In this document: one piece after another, positions 54,101-62,404 of the stretch
Layout: each line of letters opens with the position of its first letter
Position numbering within the stretch: position 1 is the first letter of the stretch
DNA from: an uncultured Lachnospiraceae bacterium
GTDB lineage: Bacteria; Bacillota; Clostridia; Lachnospirales; Lachnospiraceae
NCBI GenBank assembly: GCA_910587715.1
Contig: CAJUMV010000010.1
Coordinates: forward strand, 28,936-92,935
Direction of reading: 5' to 3'
Length of the DNA: 64,000 bases
Notes under the pieces: model-generated
Told to the model about the DNA's origin: nothing
The model's database searches: none
What the model saw: the letters and a program-made list of their open reading frames with translations, nothing else
Translations under genes and position numbers: made by a program

Positions 54101-56685
54101 TAGCAGGTCGCCCCGCCTTTCAGATGCATCTTCGCCCCGAGAATCTGCTCCTTCCTTGAAAGCAGGTCATCCGCCATGAGCTGATCCTGCACGTTCTCAA
54201 AGCCAAGCCTGCTTATCGTATCCGCAAACCGCTCTCCCGTATTGCCCTGTTCGCGGAACAGCAGAATCGCCTTTTCCAGAACGGAAAGCACTTCCTCCTC
54301 ATCGAGGAATATCTTATCCAGCTTCTGTCCGTGTGCCACTCTCTTGCCCCAGCGTCCACCGATATAGACGCGGTAGCCGTACGCGCTCTCCTCCGACGCC
54401 TTGAAGGGACATTTCCCCACACAGCGCCCGCAGTTGTTGCATTTGTCGGGATCTATCACCAGCTTGCCGTCCACCACCTGCGACGCCTCCACCGGGCACG
54501 CCAGCGAAACCTGACAGATCTTACAGCCCCGGCACTTCTCCAGATCAATCGCGGGCACCCGCTGTCCCACGATGCCGAAGTCGTTCAGATCAGGCTTCAC
54601 GCAGTTATTCGGGCAGCCGCCCACCGCGATCTTAAACTTGTGCGGCAGCTTCACGGACGCGTAGCCGTGGAAGAACCGCTCATGTATCTTGTCGGATAAG
54701 TCGTAGGAGTCTAACAGCCCATACTGACAGGTCGTTCCCTTGCACGCCACAACCGGGCGCACCTTGGAGCCGGTTCCGCCAGTCTCCAGACCTTCCTCCG
54801 CCAGAAAGGCACGGATGTTCTCGATCTGGTCAAAGGGCACGCCCACGATCTCCATGGTCAGGCGCGTCGTCATAACCACGTCGCCGCTTCCAAACCGCTC
54901 CGCCGCCTCCGCGATCTTTTTGTGCTCTGCCGTGGTGATCTTGCCGTTTCTCGTGATCACACGGACGTTAAAATTGTCTGTCCCCTTATTGTGCAGACAG
55001 CCAAGCGCCTTCACACGGGTAATCTCCTCCGCTGGCACCGTCACCACGCCGGGCTTGCTGTCCACTTTCACCACGTTGAAGAAGGAGGAGCCCTCCAGCA
55101 CCTTCGTGTTCGTGTAGCCGTAGCGTTTCAGCCTGTTCTGCAGAAGATATGCCCGCTTGCCCTTGGCGCAGACAAGCAGAAGCTTCTCGTCCTTTGCAAA
55201 TCCCGGCACCTCGCCCTTTACCTTGAGCAGATCCACGTAAGTCGCCCCCGCAATGGTCGGTCCTGCGGGATTTACGTCGATCACGCGGTATCCTTCGGCT
55301 GCCCCCGCCAAATATTCCGCGGGCGTGAAGCTGTCCATATCACCCGTTATCTTATTCAACAGCATATGCACCGCCTGCACAAACGGATGAATTGCCGTGG
55401 AAAACGGAGGCGCGTAGGACAGATCCAGACAAGTCATCTGCTCCAGCGTAGCACCAAAAGTCACCGCCATCACACCGATATCCGTCACCTTATCCACCGC
55501 ACCCGGTCCCAGCACCTGCACGCCAAGCAGCTTGTGCGTCGCTTTATCCGCCACCAGCTTGATCGCAAACCATGCACTGTCGGGATAGTAGTGCGCCTTG
55601 TCGTCCGTCACCGCCAGCACGCAGACCGGCTCGTACCCAGCCGCTTTCGCCTGCTCTTCGGACAGCCCGGTCCTGCCGCCCGAAAGCCCCGGGAGCTTGA
55701 CCACGCCCGTCCCCAGAACGCCCGGATACGCCACATCCCTGCCGCCCAGTGCCAGCGCGAGGGTGCGTCCCTCCATGTTGGCGGAGGAACCCATGGGCGA
55801 CCACTGTCTCTCCCCTGTGAGACGATTCTTCACCATGGCGCAGTCGCCCGCCGCATAGACATCCGCCACGTTCGTCGCCATCCTGTCATCCACAAGAATC
55901 GTTCCTTTAAACATCTCTATCCCGGTATCCTGCAAAAAGCCCGTGTTCGGGCGGATGCCAATGGAGAGAATCACCACGTCCGCAGGAAGCAGCCCCTTGT
56001 CTGTCTGCACCCCTTCCGCTCTCACGTCCCCGGTCACGCCTTCCAGCTTCGTAGACGTCATCACTTTGATGCCTTTCTTCGCAAGATGCCGCACCGCGTA
56101 AGCCGCCATCTCTGTGTCAAATCCCGGCATAATCTGGGGCGCCATATCAATCAGTGTCACCGAAAGCCCTTTTTCCAGCAGATTCTCCGCCACTTCCAGT
56201 CCGATGAAACCGCCGCCCACTACCACGGCGCGCTTCACGTCGTCACCCGCTATGTAATCCCTCGTTTCAATCGCGTCATCCGGCGTGCGCATCACGAAAA
56301 CGCCCGGCAGATTTAATCCCGGCAGAGGCGGTACCACCGGGGAAGCCCCCACCGCCACGATACAAGCGTCATACGCATAAACTTCCTCCGCGCCTGTGCG
56401 CAGATTCTTCGCCACCGCCTTCTTTGCGTCCGTGTCAAGCGACACCACTTCCCGCTGGGGATAAACCATGGCGCCGGTGAGAGAACTGTATTTCTCCGGC
56501 GTATTGACAATCAGCTGCTCCTTCTCCGGGATCGCCCCGCCCACATAATAGGGAAGCCCGCATCCCGCGTAGGAAATGTCCTTGCCTTTTGTGACAATGG
56601 TCACCTCCGCCTCTGGGTTTACCCTCTTGAATTTTGCCGCGGCTTTCGTCCCCGCCGCCACGCCACCAATCACAAGTAATCTCAT
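54100..56685 (-). CDS. Fused flavin oxidoreductase-rhodanese-sirohaem reductase
   Basis: 861 residues in four parts. 1-450: CoA-disulfide-reductase-like flavoprotein with LLVIGGVAAGTKAAA, active cysteine Cys42 (YAGCGLPYY), second Rossmann VVVGGGFIGLEVAEN, and FAD site YAAGDCAMV. About 458-548: rhodanese with Cys506 (LLLVCAKGKRAYLL). About 560-715: sirohaem/4Fe-4S reductase with cysteines 648, 653, 691 and 695 (VACKGTTCQYG, VGGCPNNCVKP). About 715-765: two ferredoxin clusters, Cys718-721-724-730 and 749-752-755-759. A sulfite, nitrite or sulfur-reducing role is inferred. First gene of the sirohaem operon, so cofactor and user are together. Start ATG 56685 has AAGGAGGTATGCT. Confidence 0.9.
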   Translation of the reverse strand: MRLLVIGGVAAGTKAAAKFKRVNPEAEVTIVTKGKDISYAGCGLPYYVGGAIPEKEQLIVNTPEKYSSLTGAMVYPQREVVSLDTDAKKAVAKNLRTGAEEVYAYDACIVAVGASPVVPPLPGLNLPGVFVMRTPDDAIETRDYIAGDDVKRAVVVGGGFIGLEVAENLLEKGLSVTLIDMAPQIMPGFDTEMAAYAVRHLAKKGIKVMTSTKLEGVTGDVRAEGVQTDKGLLPADVVILSIGIRPNTGFLQDTGIEMFKGTILVDDRMATNVADVYAAGDCAMVKNRLTGERQWSPMGSSANMEGRTLALALGGRDVAYPGVLGTGVVKLPGLSGGRTGLSEEQAKAAGYEPVCVLAVTDDKAHYYPDSAWFAIKLVADKATHKLLGVQVLGPGAVDKVTDIGVMAVTFGATLEQMTCLDLSYAPPFSTAIHPFVQAVHMLLNKITGDMDSFTPAEYLAGAAEGYRVIDVNPAGPTIAGATYVDLLKVKGEVPGFAKDEKLLLVCAKGKRAYLLQNRLKRYGYTNTKVLEGSSFFNVVKVDSKPGVVTVPAEEITRVKALGCLHNKGTDNFNVRVITRNGKITTAEHKKIAEAAERFGSGDVVMTTRLTMEIVGVPFDQIENIRAFLAEEGLETGGTGSKVRPVVACKGTTCQYGLLDSYDLSDKIHERFFHGYASVKLPHKFKIAVGGCPNNCVKPDLNDFGIVGQRVPAIDLEKCRGCKICQVSLACPVEASQVVDGKLVIDPDKCNNCGRCVGKCPFKASEESAYGYRVYIGGRWGKRVAHGQKLDKIFLDEEEVLSVLEKAILLFREQGNTGERFADTISRLGFENVQDQLMADDLLSRKEQILGAKMHLKGGATC

Positions 56686-56828
56686 AGCATACCTCCTTCT
56701 TTCTGATAAGAACCGACCTCATGTTCTCCAAAAAACAGCGTCTTAAATTATAATAAAAATCGAAATTCTCTGCTCTTCATCATGCCATAAAAACAGGCAA
56801 AAAGCAACTTCGCACCGCCGCACATTCG

Positions 56829-57200
56829 TCACGTCAAATTTTCATCAATATACGCAAAATAAGCCTTTTTATTGACTGCTTCTTCATTTGTCCGATACCA
56901 TTCCGATGATTCCTTTAACCCCTCTTCAAACGGGATGGTATTCGGATAGACAGCCTGCATTTTCTGCACATCCAGCTCATAGTCATAGTCATAAAAGCTG
57001 AAATAGTTTCTCTGCTCGATCTCTTTAGAAACATTCACAAAGGAAGGTTCTTTGCCGAAGCAAGCATAGCACAGGTCTGTGATGTCCCGCGCGTCATAAG
57101 AAGTTATGTCAACCACGCTGTCGAAGGAAAACCGCTTCAACGCATCACCCAGACAGTGCCTGTCCCCCTGTCCCGCCAGACCAATGACGCCTTTCTTGTA
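56829..57200 (-). pseudogene. Remnant of an NAD-dependent epimerase/reductase
   Basis: The reverse frame reads GVIGLAGQGDRHCLGDALKR followed by FDSVVDITSYDARDITDLCY and later DVQKMQAVYPNTIPFEEGLK, ending at 56829. The last part resembles the C-terminus of short NAD-dependent epimerases, and the DVVxDITxY-like segment their N-terminal half, but the dinucleotide loop and the middle are gone. The ~103-codon open part starting near 57140 has no good ribosome site. I call it a decayed fragment. Confidence 0.55.
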
Positions 57201-57281
57201 TATTGTAGCACAATGCCCCGCCCGGCATCAACGGTCCGCCGGACGGATTTGGCGGTTTTGACAGTTACTGGAAAACAACTG

Positions 57282-57310
57282 TTGACAAATGCCCTTTTTG
57301 ATGATAAATT
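57282..57310 (+). promoter_or_regulatory. Promoter of mntP
   Basis: A perfect TTGACA (57282-57287), 17 bases, TAAATT (57305-57310), placing the transcript start just before the riboswitch. Confidence 0.8.
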
Positions 57311-57324
57311 TCTTTTAATATCAT

Positions 57325-57440
57325 TCCCATGGGGGAGTAGCAAGCGTATAACGTAACAAGTCAACATACTGACCGTCCGGTCTGGCTTGTTTTAAATTGC
57401 GAGACTCATGTATAGTGAAACTATACGTGAAGTCTGTGTA
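57325..57440 (+). promoter_or_regulatory. yybP-ykoY manganese riboswitch
   Basis: GGGGGAGTAG at 57331, GTCAACATACTGACC near 57360 and GCGAGACTC near 57399 are in the same order as in the E. coli mntP leader as I recall it. A hairpin GTATAG/CTATAC follows (57410-57426). It precedes mntP, a typical target, and a terminator at 57455. Edges are approximate. Confidence 0.88.
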
Positions 57441-57454
57441 TTTTTAAACATATT

Positions 57455-57490
57455 CCAAGTATAGTTTCCGAAACTGTACTTGGTTTTTTT
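57455..57490 (+). terminator. Terminator of the Mn riboswitch expression platform
   Basis: CCAAGTATAGTTTC pairs with GAAACTGTACTTGG (one mismatch), followed by seven T. Its 5' arm repeats the TATAG and GTTTC of the upstream hairpin, so alternate pairing is possible. Confidence 0.88.
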
Positions 57491-57517
57491 CATTTCTAAA
57501 CGCAGGAGGAACGAAAG

Positions 57518-58102
57518 ATGGAGTGGGATTACTTGTTTTTCTTTAACAGCGCGCTGCTCGGAGTCGGGCTTTCCATGGACGCCTTTTCCGTATCGCTCGC
57601 AAACGGACTGCACGAGCCGGATATGGCGCGGAAAAAAATGTGCGGCATCGCCGGCGTGTTCGCCTTTTTTCAAGCGGCAATGCCACTGGCGGGCTGGGTC
57701 TGCGTCCACACCTTTATCCGATATTTTACCGCCTTTCAAAAACTGGTGCCGTGGATCGCTCTGGCGCTTTTGCTTTTCATCGGCGGCAAGATGTTCGCGT
57801 ACGGCATAAAGGGCAGCAATGACGAGACAGAAAAACCCGGAACAGACATGGCTACCCTCCTGCTGCAGGGAATCGCCACATCCATAGACGCCCTGTCCGT
57901 GGGCTTTACCATTGCGAAATACGGGTTTACCATGGCCTTTGTCTGCGCCCTTATCATTGCGGCGGTTACCTTTGTGATCTGCATGGCGGGGCTGGATATC
58001 GGGAAGAAATTCGGAACGAAATATGCAGACCGGGCGACTGTGCTTGGCGGCACGATCCTGATCCTGATCGGCATTGAAATTTTCGTGTCGGGCGTGTTCT
58101 AA
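57518..58102 (+). CDS. mntP: Manganese efflux pump MntP
   Basis: Exports Mn2+ from the cytoplasm. 194 residues with six predicted helices. GVGLSMDAFSVSLANGL and GIATSIDALSVGFTIA are the two family repeats with the conserved Asp residues. It is preceded by GCAGGAGGAACGAAAG and by the manganese riboswitch, a textbook pairing. Followed by the cytidylate-kinase-like gene with its own promoter. Confidence 0.96.
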   Translation: MEWDYLFFFNSALLGVGLSMDAFSVSLANGLHEPDMARKKMCGIAGVFAFFQAAMPLAGWVCVHTFIRYFTAFQKLVPWIALALLLFIGGKMFAYGIKGSNDETEKPGTDMATLLLQGIATSIDALSVGFTIAKYGFTMAFVCALIIAAVTFVICMAGLDIGKKFGTKYADRATVLGGTILILIGIEIFVSGVF

Positions 58103-58118
58103 AACCTGCAAAAAGAAT

Positions 58119-58147
58119 TTGAGATATGTCCCGGGATTGTTTATAAT
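58119..58147 (+). promoter_or_regulatory. Promoter of the cytidylate-kinase-like gene
   Basis: TTGAGA (58119-58124), 17 bases, TATAAT (58142-58147), 49 bases before the start at 58197. Confidence 0.8.
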
Positions 58148-58196
58148 AATAGGTAAGAGAGAAAACACATCCAGCAGCAGAAAGGGGGACGCATTT

Positions 58197-58796
58197 ATGT
58201 ATAACATCATCACAATCGAGCGGCGTTATGCCAGCGGGGGACACGAGATCGGAAAAAGGCTGGCGGAATCGCTGGGATATAAACTCTATGACCGAAATAT
58301 CCTGTTGGAGGCGGCGCAGAAACTTGACATACCGTTTTATAACATTGAAACGCTTGAGGAGAGCAGCTCCGGCAATGTCCTTTTAAACTTGTCCAAAACC
58401 CCTCTGGGCGGACTTTCCGGCAATAAGAACCTGCCCCTTGCGGACCAGCTTTTTCTGGAGGAAAAGCGCATCATTGAAAAGGCTGCAGAAGAAGGAAACT
58501 GCGTGATCGTCGGAAGAGCCTCCGGCTATATTTTGAAGGATGTGGAAAACGCCCTGCATGTGTTTGTCTATGCCAACCATGAAAAACGGATACAGCGTGC
58601 AATCGAGCGGGAGGGTATCCAGAAGGCGGAAGCCGAAAACGCACTGAAAAAGAATGACAAGAGAAGAAAGAATTTCTACAACGCGCTCACCACCCACGAG
58701 TGGGGCGATCCGAAAAATTATGACCTGTACATGAATGCCGGGAATCTGGGAATTGACCTCTGCGTCAGGATTTTGATGGAGGCGGCGAAGGGATAA
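58197..58796 (+). CDS. Cytidylate kinase-like protein
   Basis: 199 residues. MYNIITIERRYASGGHEIGK is the P-loop-like opening of the cytidylate kinase-like family (Cmk2), and CVIVGRASGYIL and HVFVYANHEKRIQRAI are further conserved strands. The true CMP kinase domain is shorter and different, and this family is often annotated without proven substrate. AAAGGGGGACGCATTT precedes the ATG; longer start candidates upstream overlap the promoter. Confidence 0.88.
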   Translation: MYNIITIERRYASGGHEIGKRLAESLGYKLYDRNILLEAAQKLDIPFYNIETLEESSSGNVLLNLSKTPLGGLSGNKNLPLADQLFLEEKRIIEKAAEEGNCVIVGRASGYILKDVENALHVFVYANHEKRIQRAIEREGIQKAEAENALKKNDKRRKNFYNALTTHEWGDPKNYDLYMNAGNLGIDLCVRILMEAAKG

Positions 58797-58813
58797 CTCC
58801 GAAAAATTACCGA

Positions 58814-58854
58814 AAGGCAGACTGACTACTATGGTCAGTCTGCCTTTTGTTTTG
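58814..58854. terminator. Bidirectional terminator
   Basis: AAGGCAGACTGAC pairs with GTCAGTCTGCCTT around a seven-base loop, followed by TTGTTTT, between convergent genes. Confidence 0.85.
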
Positions 58855-58857
58855 GAA

Positions 58858-59397
58858 CTACCCCAATTTGTAATCTTCCGCCTGTACCAGCTCATAAAAT
58901 TTAGCAGAAATATATATTTTGCTTGTATGCTTTTCCCCCACATACATCGGATTTACAACAAAATGCGCAAGCTCGGTATAGGGAGCCACCTTCTTTACAA
59001 CACGCACCAGCTTATTGTATACTTTTGTGAGCATGTCCGGGCGGGGAATCCAGTCGCCATCATCCGTATACCGTCCGGTCACAATGTAAAGCCTGTTTTT
59101 CACAATCTCCTGTTTTCCCGGAATGCAAAAACCCGCTTCGATCACGCCAAGCCACGCTTCGTCGGCAACATATTCATTTTGGGATGCCCGTGTCACTTCA
59201 AATCCCCCGATTTCAGGAATATGAAAAAAATATTCGCGGCAGTCCGGCTGTACCACATCCAGCGTAGTTCCCGGAATCAACCGCCATCTGCCGTCCTCAT
59301 ATGTATGTCTGTAAATGACGCAGCCACTGTCCAAAGCAGCCTGCGCAACAGACAAAAACTCGTGATATCCCATGTAGTAATTGATCTGCTTTCCCAT
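58858..59397 (-). CDS. Uncharacterised protein
   Basis: 179 residues, soluble, MGKQINYYMGYHEFLSVAQA at the start, with several aromatic residues and no membrane segment. I do not recognise a domain with certainty; proteins of this opening occur near toxin-immunity genes in other Firmicutes, which would make it an immunity-like candidate. An AGGAG lies 16 bases before the ATG, further than usual. No toxin is seen beside it. Confidence 0.7.
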   Translation of the reverse strand: MGKQINYYMGYHEFLSVAQAALDSGCVIYRHTYEDGRWRLIPGTTLDVVQPDCREYFFHIPEIGGFEVTRASQNEYVADEAWLGVIEAGFCIPGKQEIVKNRLYIVTGRYTDDGDWIPRPDMLTKVYNKLVRVVKKVAPYTELAHFVVNPMYVGEKHTSKIYISAKFYELVQAEDYKLG

Positions 59398-59429
59398 ATA
59401 ATTACGCGCTGTTCTCCTAAAGCTGTATT

Positions 59430-59789
59430 TCAGTCAAGATCCATGAACGTATCGTTTTCTTCATAGTAAAGAATCGACTTATACAGTTCTTGTACCGCAG
59501 CGTTTTCTTTCTGATCCAGCGCAGACATAATAACATCCTGCAGCATATCATGCGTATAAACCACGTCAAGACCATTTTGCACAGCCAGTTCAGGAAAGGT
59601 CTCCTCATCTGTCTCCACATCATACGCGGGATAGAGAAGCACATAACATGCAGATTCTAAATCCAGATCCGAAGATTTTGCATAGACACACCATTGGCTG
59701 TCCGCACACAATTTTGTCTCGCCTTCCTCTAAATACACTTCTTTAATTTCTTCAATAATTTCTTTAAATAGATACTCCGTTTTTTTCAT
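59430..59789 (-). CDS. Small acidic uncharacterised protein
   Basis: 119 residues, MKKTEYLFKEIIEEIKEVYL at the start, very acidic, rich in Tyr. AAGGAAGG lies eight bases before the ATG at 59789; an upstream start at 59840 is less likely. It is 32 bp before the gene at 59397 and same strand, so the two may be one operon. Size and charge resemble immunity proteins, but nothing proves this. Confidence 0.65.
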   Translation of the reverse strand: MKKTEYLFKEIIEEIKEVYLEEGETKLCADSQWCVYAKSSDLDLESACYVLLYPAYDVETDEETFPELAVQNGLDVVYTHDMLQDVIMSALDQKENAAVQELYKSILYYEENDTFMDLD

Positions 59790-59908
59790 TTTCCATGCCT
59801 TCCTTTCCTCTAAAAACAAGATTTGCCATGACGACCACAAATTACAGCGCGTCTATTCTTTGTTTCCTGCTGTAAAAAGGGGGCTTGTCGAGTAACACTA
59901 TATATATG

Positions 59909-60340
59909 TTACAGATATCCCCGTCTCCCTGCCTCTTCCATCAACCGTGGCTGGATATCGGGATATGTCAGCCCATCCGGCAGTTTATCCATCAGCGCAA
60001 TCTGCTCAATCTCGCTGTGCAGTTCTTCCTCAAAACGCGCAATCTCAGCAAAAAACAGCATACCAAAAGATTCTTCTCCATGACCGGCATGGTCAGACGT
60101 CGTGACGGAATATACACAGACCGGGGCTATCCGAAATTCCAGAGCGCCTGTCTCCTCGTACAGTTCCCGCTTTGCCGTTTCCAAAATATCCTCCCCGGGT
60201 TCCCGATGCCCTCCGGGTATTTCCCATGTTTCCCTGTCCCTGTGTCTGCAGAACACATATTTATCCCGTGCCTTGGACAGTATGACCGCAAACGCAAGCC
60301 GTTCGTCCGCTATCTCTTCATAAAACTTAACCTCTGTCAT
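59909..60340 (-). CDS. NUDIX hydrolase
   Basis: 143 residues. The Nudix box is complete: GGHREPGEDILETAKRELYE followed by ETGA, with the Rex-EExGU residues in place. Preceding strands KYVFCRHRDRETWEIPGG fit. Substrate is unknown, likely a nucleotide derivative. Own start after AACGACGGAAATG. Confidence 0.92.
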   Translation of the reverse strand: MTEVKFYEEIADERLAFAVILSKARDKYVFCRHRDRETWEIPGGHREPGEDILETAKRELYEETGALEFRIAPVCVYSVTTSDHAGHGEESFGMLFFAEIARFEEELHSEIEQIALMDKLPDGLTYPDIQPRLMEEAGRRGYL

Positions 60341-60407
60341 TTCCGTCGTTTCTCCTAAAACAGCGATCCACCGGCATCCCCGCTACCCCCTGTTTGTCCG
60401 TCCAAAG

Positions 60408-60596
60408 CTACGCCAGCACCAACGCCTTTTTCGGACAAAGCTTTGCGCATTTGCCGCAGCCGATACATTTGTCAATATCAATCTGCGGTGCTTCAAAACC
60501 GTTCTGACTTAACGCGCCCACCGGGCAAACTTTTACAGCCGGGCATTTGTGATTTTGAGGACAATGCTCCACTACAATGTTTAATTTTTTCTCCAT
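60408..60596 (-). CDS. Small 4Fe-4S ferredoxin-like protein
   Basis: 62 residues. The C-terminal half has KCIGCGKCAKLCPKKAL, a complete CxxCxxCxxxCP cluster site. The N-terminal half has EHCPQNHKCPAVKVCPVGAL, another set of cysteines with spacing that is not standard (C-x5-C-x5-C). It could hold one or two clusters. It starts 16 bases inside the upstream GNAT gene after AGGAGAGCAGATT, so it is coupled to it. Confidence 0.85.
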   Translation of the reverse strand: MEKKLNIVVEHCPQNHKCPAVKVCPVGALSQNGFEAPQIDIDKCIGCGKCAKLCPKKALVLA

Positions 60597-61054
60597 AATC
60601 TGCTCTCCTTTTCCTTCAGATTTTTCATATAAATCTTTTCTACCGACCCCCACGGCGCGGTTTTGCGGTCTATCACTTCAAACCCATATTTTTCATATAA
60701 ATTTTCATGATCGGTCACTAAATATACCCTGTCAAAACCGACCGCCTTCAAATAATCCATTGCATACCGTATTAATTCCTGGCTTAATCTGTTTCCTCTA
60801 TATGCTTCGCCAACAAACAGATACCCAATATAAGGAGTATAAGGCACATCTGGAATACAGTCTGTTTTTGCCACCGTGCAATATCCGCTGATGCTCTGAT
60901 TGTCCATTGCCACGATAACCCTTTCCCATTCTGTAAACAGCTGATTGTCCATAGCATCAGCCAGCGATTTCCCGGCTTTCCATGAACAGCCATCTGCATA
61001 ATCCCTCACCGCGTCCCACATCCCATCCGACGACGTGATTATTCTAAAATCCAT
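60581..61054 (-). CDS. GNAT family N-acetyltransferase
   Basis: 157 residues. YIGYLFVGEAYRGNRLSQEL is the acetyl-CoA loop region (R-x-x-R-L variant of Q/RxxGxG/A), and VTDHENLYEKYGFEVIDR the C-terminal motif. Target unknown. Its start overlaps the end of the upstream hydrolase by 11 bases, and its end overlaps the ferredoxin start, so three genes probably form one transcript. Confidence 0.88.
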   Translation of the reverse strand: MDFRIITSSDGMWDAVRDYADGCSWKAGKSLADAMDNQLFTEWERVIVAMDNQSISGYCTVAKTDCIPDVPYTPYIGYLFVGEAYRGNRLSQELIRYAMDYLKAVGFDRVYLVTDHENLYEKYGFEVIDRKTAPWGSVEKIYMKNLKEKESRLWRKN

Positions 61055-61796
61055 ACTTTATTTCCTCTCTAAATAGCAATCCTTTTGCGTATTCAGCGCT
61101 ATTCTCATGCAGATACTGACCATGGCCCATATTTTCAAATACTATATCTCTTAAAGTGGGAATATACTGTCTAAGCAACGCCGCGCTTTTCTCCGGATAC
61201 TTTTCGTTTGCCCCTCTCCAAAATAAAACGCTTCCCTCAAAGTCACGTATTTTATCTGGAATGTCATACTTATAAACAAATTCACAGGCGTTTTTTATTG
61301 TTTTGGACGTAATGTTTTTATACAGCATTTCCACTACGCTCTTATTGTCCTTTCCCATAACAGAATCCATTAGAAATTTGGGAATACGCTTTCCTCTATT
61401 TAGCCTTCCGATGGCTTTACAGAAGATAAACGTATAAGGTTTTGTCAACACCCCCATCTTTATTAAAAATGCCGCATCCAAATGAAGCTTATTTACTTCT
61501 ATATTTCTTCTTCCTATAATTTCAACCGCCATCGTTGCTCCCATAGAAAAGCCCGACAGACAGTATAACCTGCCGCCCAGATTTTCTTTCACATACTTCT
61601 CTATCTCATCACAGCATTTTGCAAGGCTTTCCAGTTCACCCGCAGCGGGACTATGCCCATCTACTTCAGCCAATATAACATAATAATCCTTCAAATATTT
61701 CAAAATTGGCTCGTAGCAGAGCATAGCCGAAGATGCCATTCCATGAATAAAAAGAAGCGACTGCTTTTTCCCGTCACCGAACGTCAGAAAATTCAT
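61044..61796 (-). CDS. Alpha/beta hydrolase
   Basis: 250 residues. LLFIHGMASSAMLCYEP is the oxyanion HG motif, YCLSGFSMGATMAVEI the nucleophile elbow (G-F-S-M-G), and NMGHGQYLHENS the catalytic histidine; the acid may be Asp in the middle. AAAGGGTGATTGTT precedes the ATG at 61796, with a promoter just upstream. Substrate unknown. First of hydrolase-GNAT-ferredoxin. Confidence 0.88.
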   Translation of the reverse strand: MNFLTFGDGKKQSLLFIHGMASSAMLCYEPILKYLKDYYVILAEVDGHSPAAGELESLAKCCDEIEKYVKENLGGRLYCLSGFSMGATMAVEIIGRRNIEVNKLHLDAAFLIKMGVLTKPYTFIFCKAIGRLNRGKRIPKFLMDSVMGKDNKSVVEMLYKNITSKTIKNACEFVYKYDIPDKIRDFEGSVLFWRGANEKYPEKSAALLRQYIPTLRDIVFENMGHGQYLHENSAEYAKGLLFREEIKYGF

Positions 61797-61826
61797 AACA
61801 ATCACCCTTTCCATAAATTTATTTGT

Positions 61827-61855
61827 ATTATACTGTATTCTTTCCCTATTTACAA
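61827..61855 (-). promoter_or_regulatory. Promoter of the hydrolase-GNAT-ferredoxin unit
   Basis: TTGTAA (61850-61855), 17 bases, TATAAT (61827-61832), read on the minus strand, 31 bases before the start codon. Confidence 0.8.
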
Positions 61856-61941
61856 CGTAACATAGCAAATTGACCGAGCTTACATTTTTCAGAACCATGC
61901 AGCACAAACTAAAAGAACACCGCATTTCTACGATGTTCCTG

Positions 61942-61956
61942 AATAGCGAGAGGGGG
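61942..61956. repeat. tRNA-3'-end-like repeat, left copy (possible attachment site)
   Basis: AATAGCGAGAGGGGG at 61942-61956 is identical to 63981-63995. On the minus strand it reads as the end of a tRNA (T-arm GGTTCAGG...CCCCC, acceptor TCTCGCTA). The rest of the gene is absent here, so it looks like a 3' fragment left by integration or excision. The sequence 61957-62094 contains the direct repeat TGTATCCAA (62030 and 62041) and no supported gene. Confidence 0.55.
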
Positions 61957-62094
61957 CCTGAACCGCTCTCGCAAAATAAAATCCGACAAAGAAGGGAGGT
62001 TTGGCACATCGTCGCGCCTCTGTATCCAATTTGTATCCAAAAGCGATGTTATATATTGTAAAAAAATTAATTGCATTTCGTTTTTATAACTTAC

Positions 62095-62123
62095 TTGCAT
62101 AAAAAAACCAGATATGCTATATT
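62095..62123 (+). promoter_or_regulatory. Promoter of the candidate antitoxin RNA
   Basis: TTGCAT (62095-62100), 17 bases, TATATT (62118-62123), pointing toward the hairpin at 62184. Confidence 0.7.
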
Positions 62124-62129
62124 ATAACC

Positions 62130-62226
62130 ATAAAAAGGAACAACCTCCCACAAGGGGTTGACCATAGGAAAAGATAGAAACTCCACCCTTCCTACTCGCC
62201 AAAGTATACAAGGGTGGTTTTTCTAT
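62130..62226 (+). ncRNA. Candidate antitoxin small RNA
   Basis: Predicted ~97-nt transcript from the promoter at 62095 to an intrinsic terminator, CCACCCTT pairing with AAGGGTGG then TTTTTCT (62185-62226). It carries CAACC/GGTTG (62141-62160) as a hairpin with ACCTCCCA in the loop, which is complementary to TGGGAGGT at the toxin ribosome site. It also converges on the toxin transcript at the shared terminator. No reading frame with a ribosome site is present. Confidence 0.6.
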
Positions 62227-62251
62227 GCCCATCGCTGGGACTTGAAAAACG

Positions 62252-62335
62252 CTACTGACTAATCAAAACGATCAAGGTCAGCAATGCGAGAATGAACATT
62301 CCAAAAGACATCAGATCTTTGAAATCATATTTCAT
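62252..62335 (-). CDS. 27-residue hydrophobic peptide, candidate type I toxin
   Basis: 27 residues, MKYDFKDLMSFGMFILALLT then LIVLISQ, one predicted membrane helix, in the size and style of holin-like/Fst-type toxins. GGGAGGTGGTGCGG precedes the ATG at 62335. In the mRNA the GGAGGT of the ribosome site can pair with an ACCTCC 13 bases upstream, which would hold translation down. Too short for standard gene finders. Toxicity is inferred. Confidence 0.65.
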   Translation of the reverse strand: MKYDFKDLMSFGMFILALLTLIVLISQ

Positions 62336-62404
62336 CCGCACCACCTCCCATCTATGTAATAGGAGGTCAACTCCTTGCAGTGACACGGTTGTTCCCGTAC
62401 TCCA

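Noticed and set aside
54922..56316. Plus-strand open frame of 464 codons opposite the fused reductase
   Set aside because: Low-complexity His/Arg-rich shadow of the reductase.
57137..57367. 76-codon minus-strand frame upstream of the epimerase remnant
   Set aside because: It is out of frame with the remnant and lies across the mntP promoter and riboswitch.
61870..62061. 63-codon plus-strand frame in the gap before the type I pair
   Set aside because: No ribosome site and no domain; it runs through the tRNA-like repeat.
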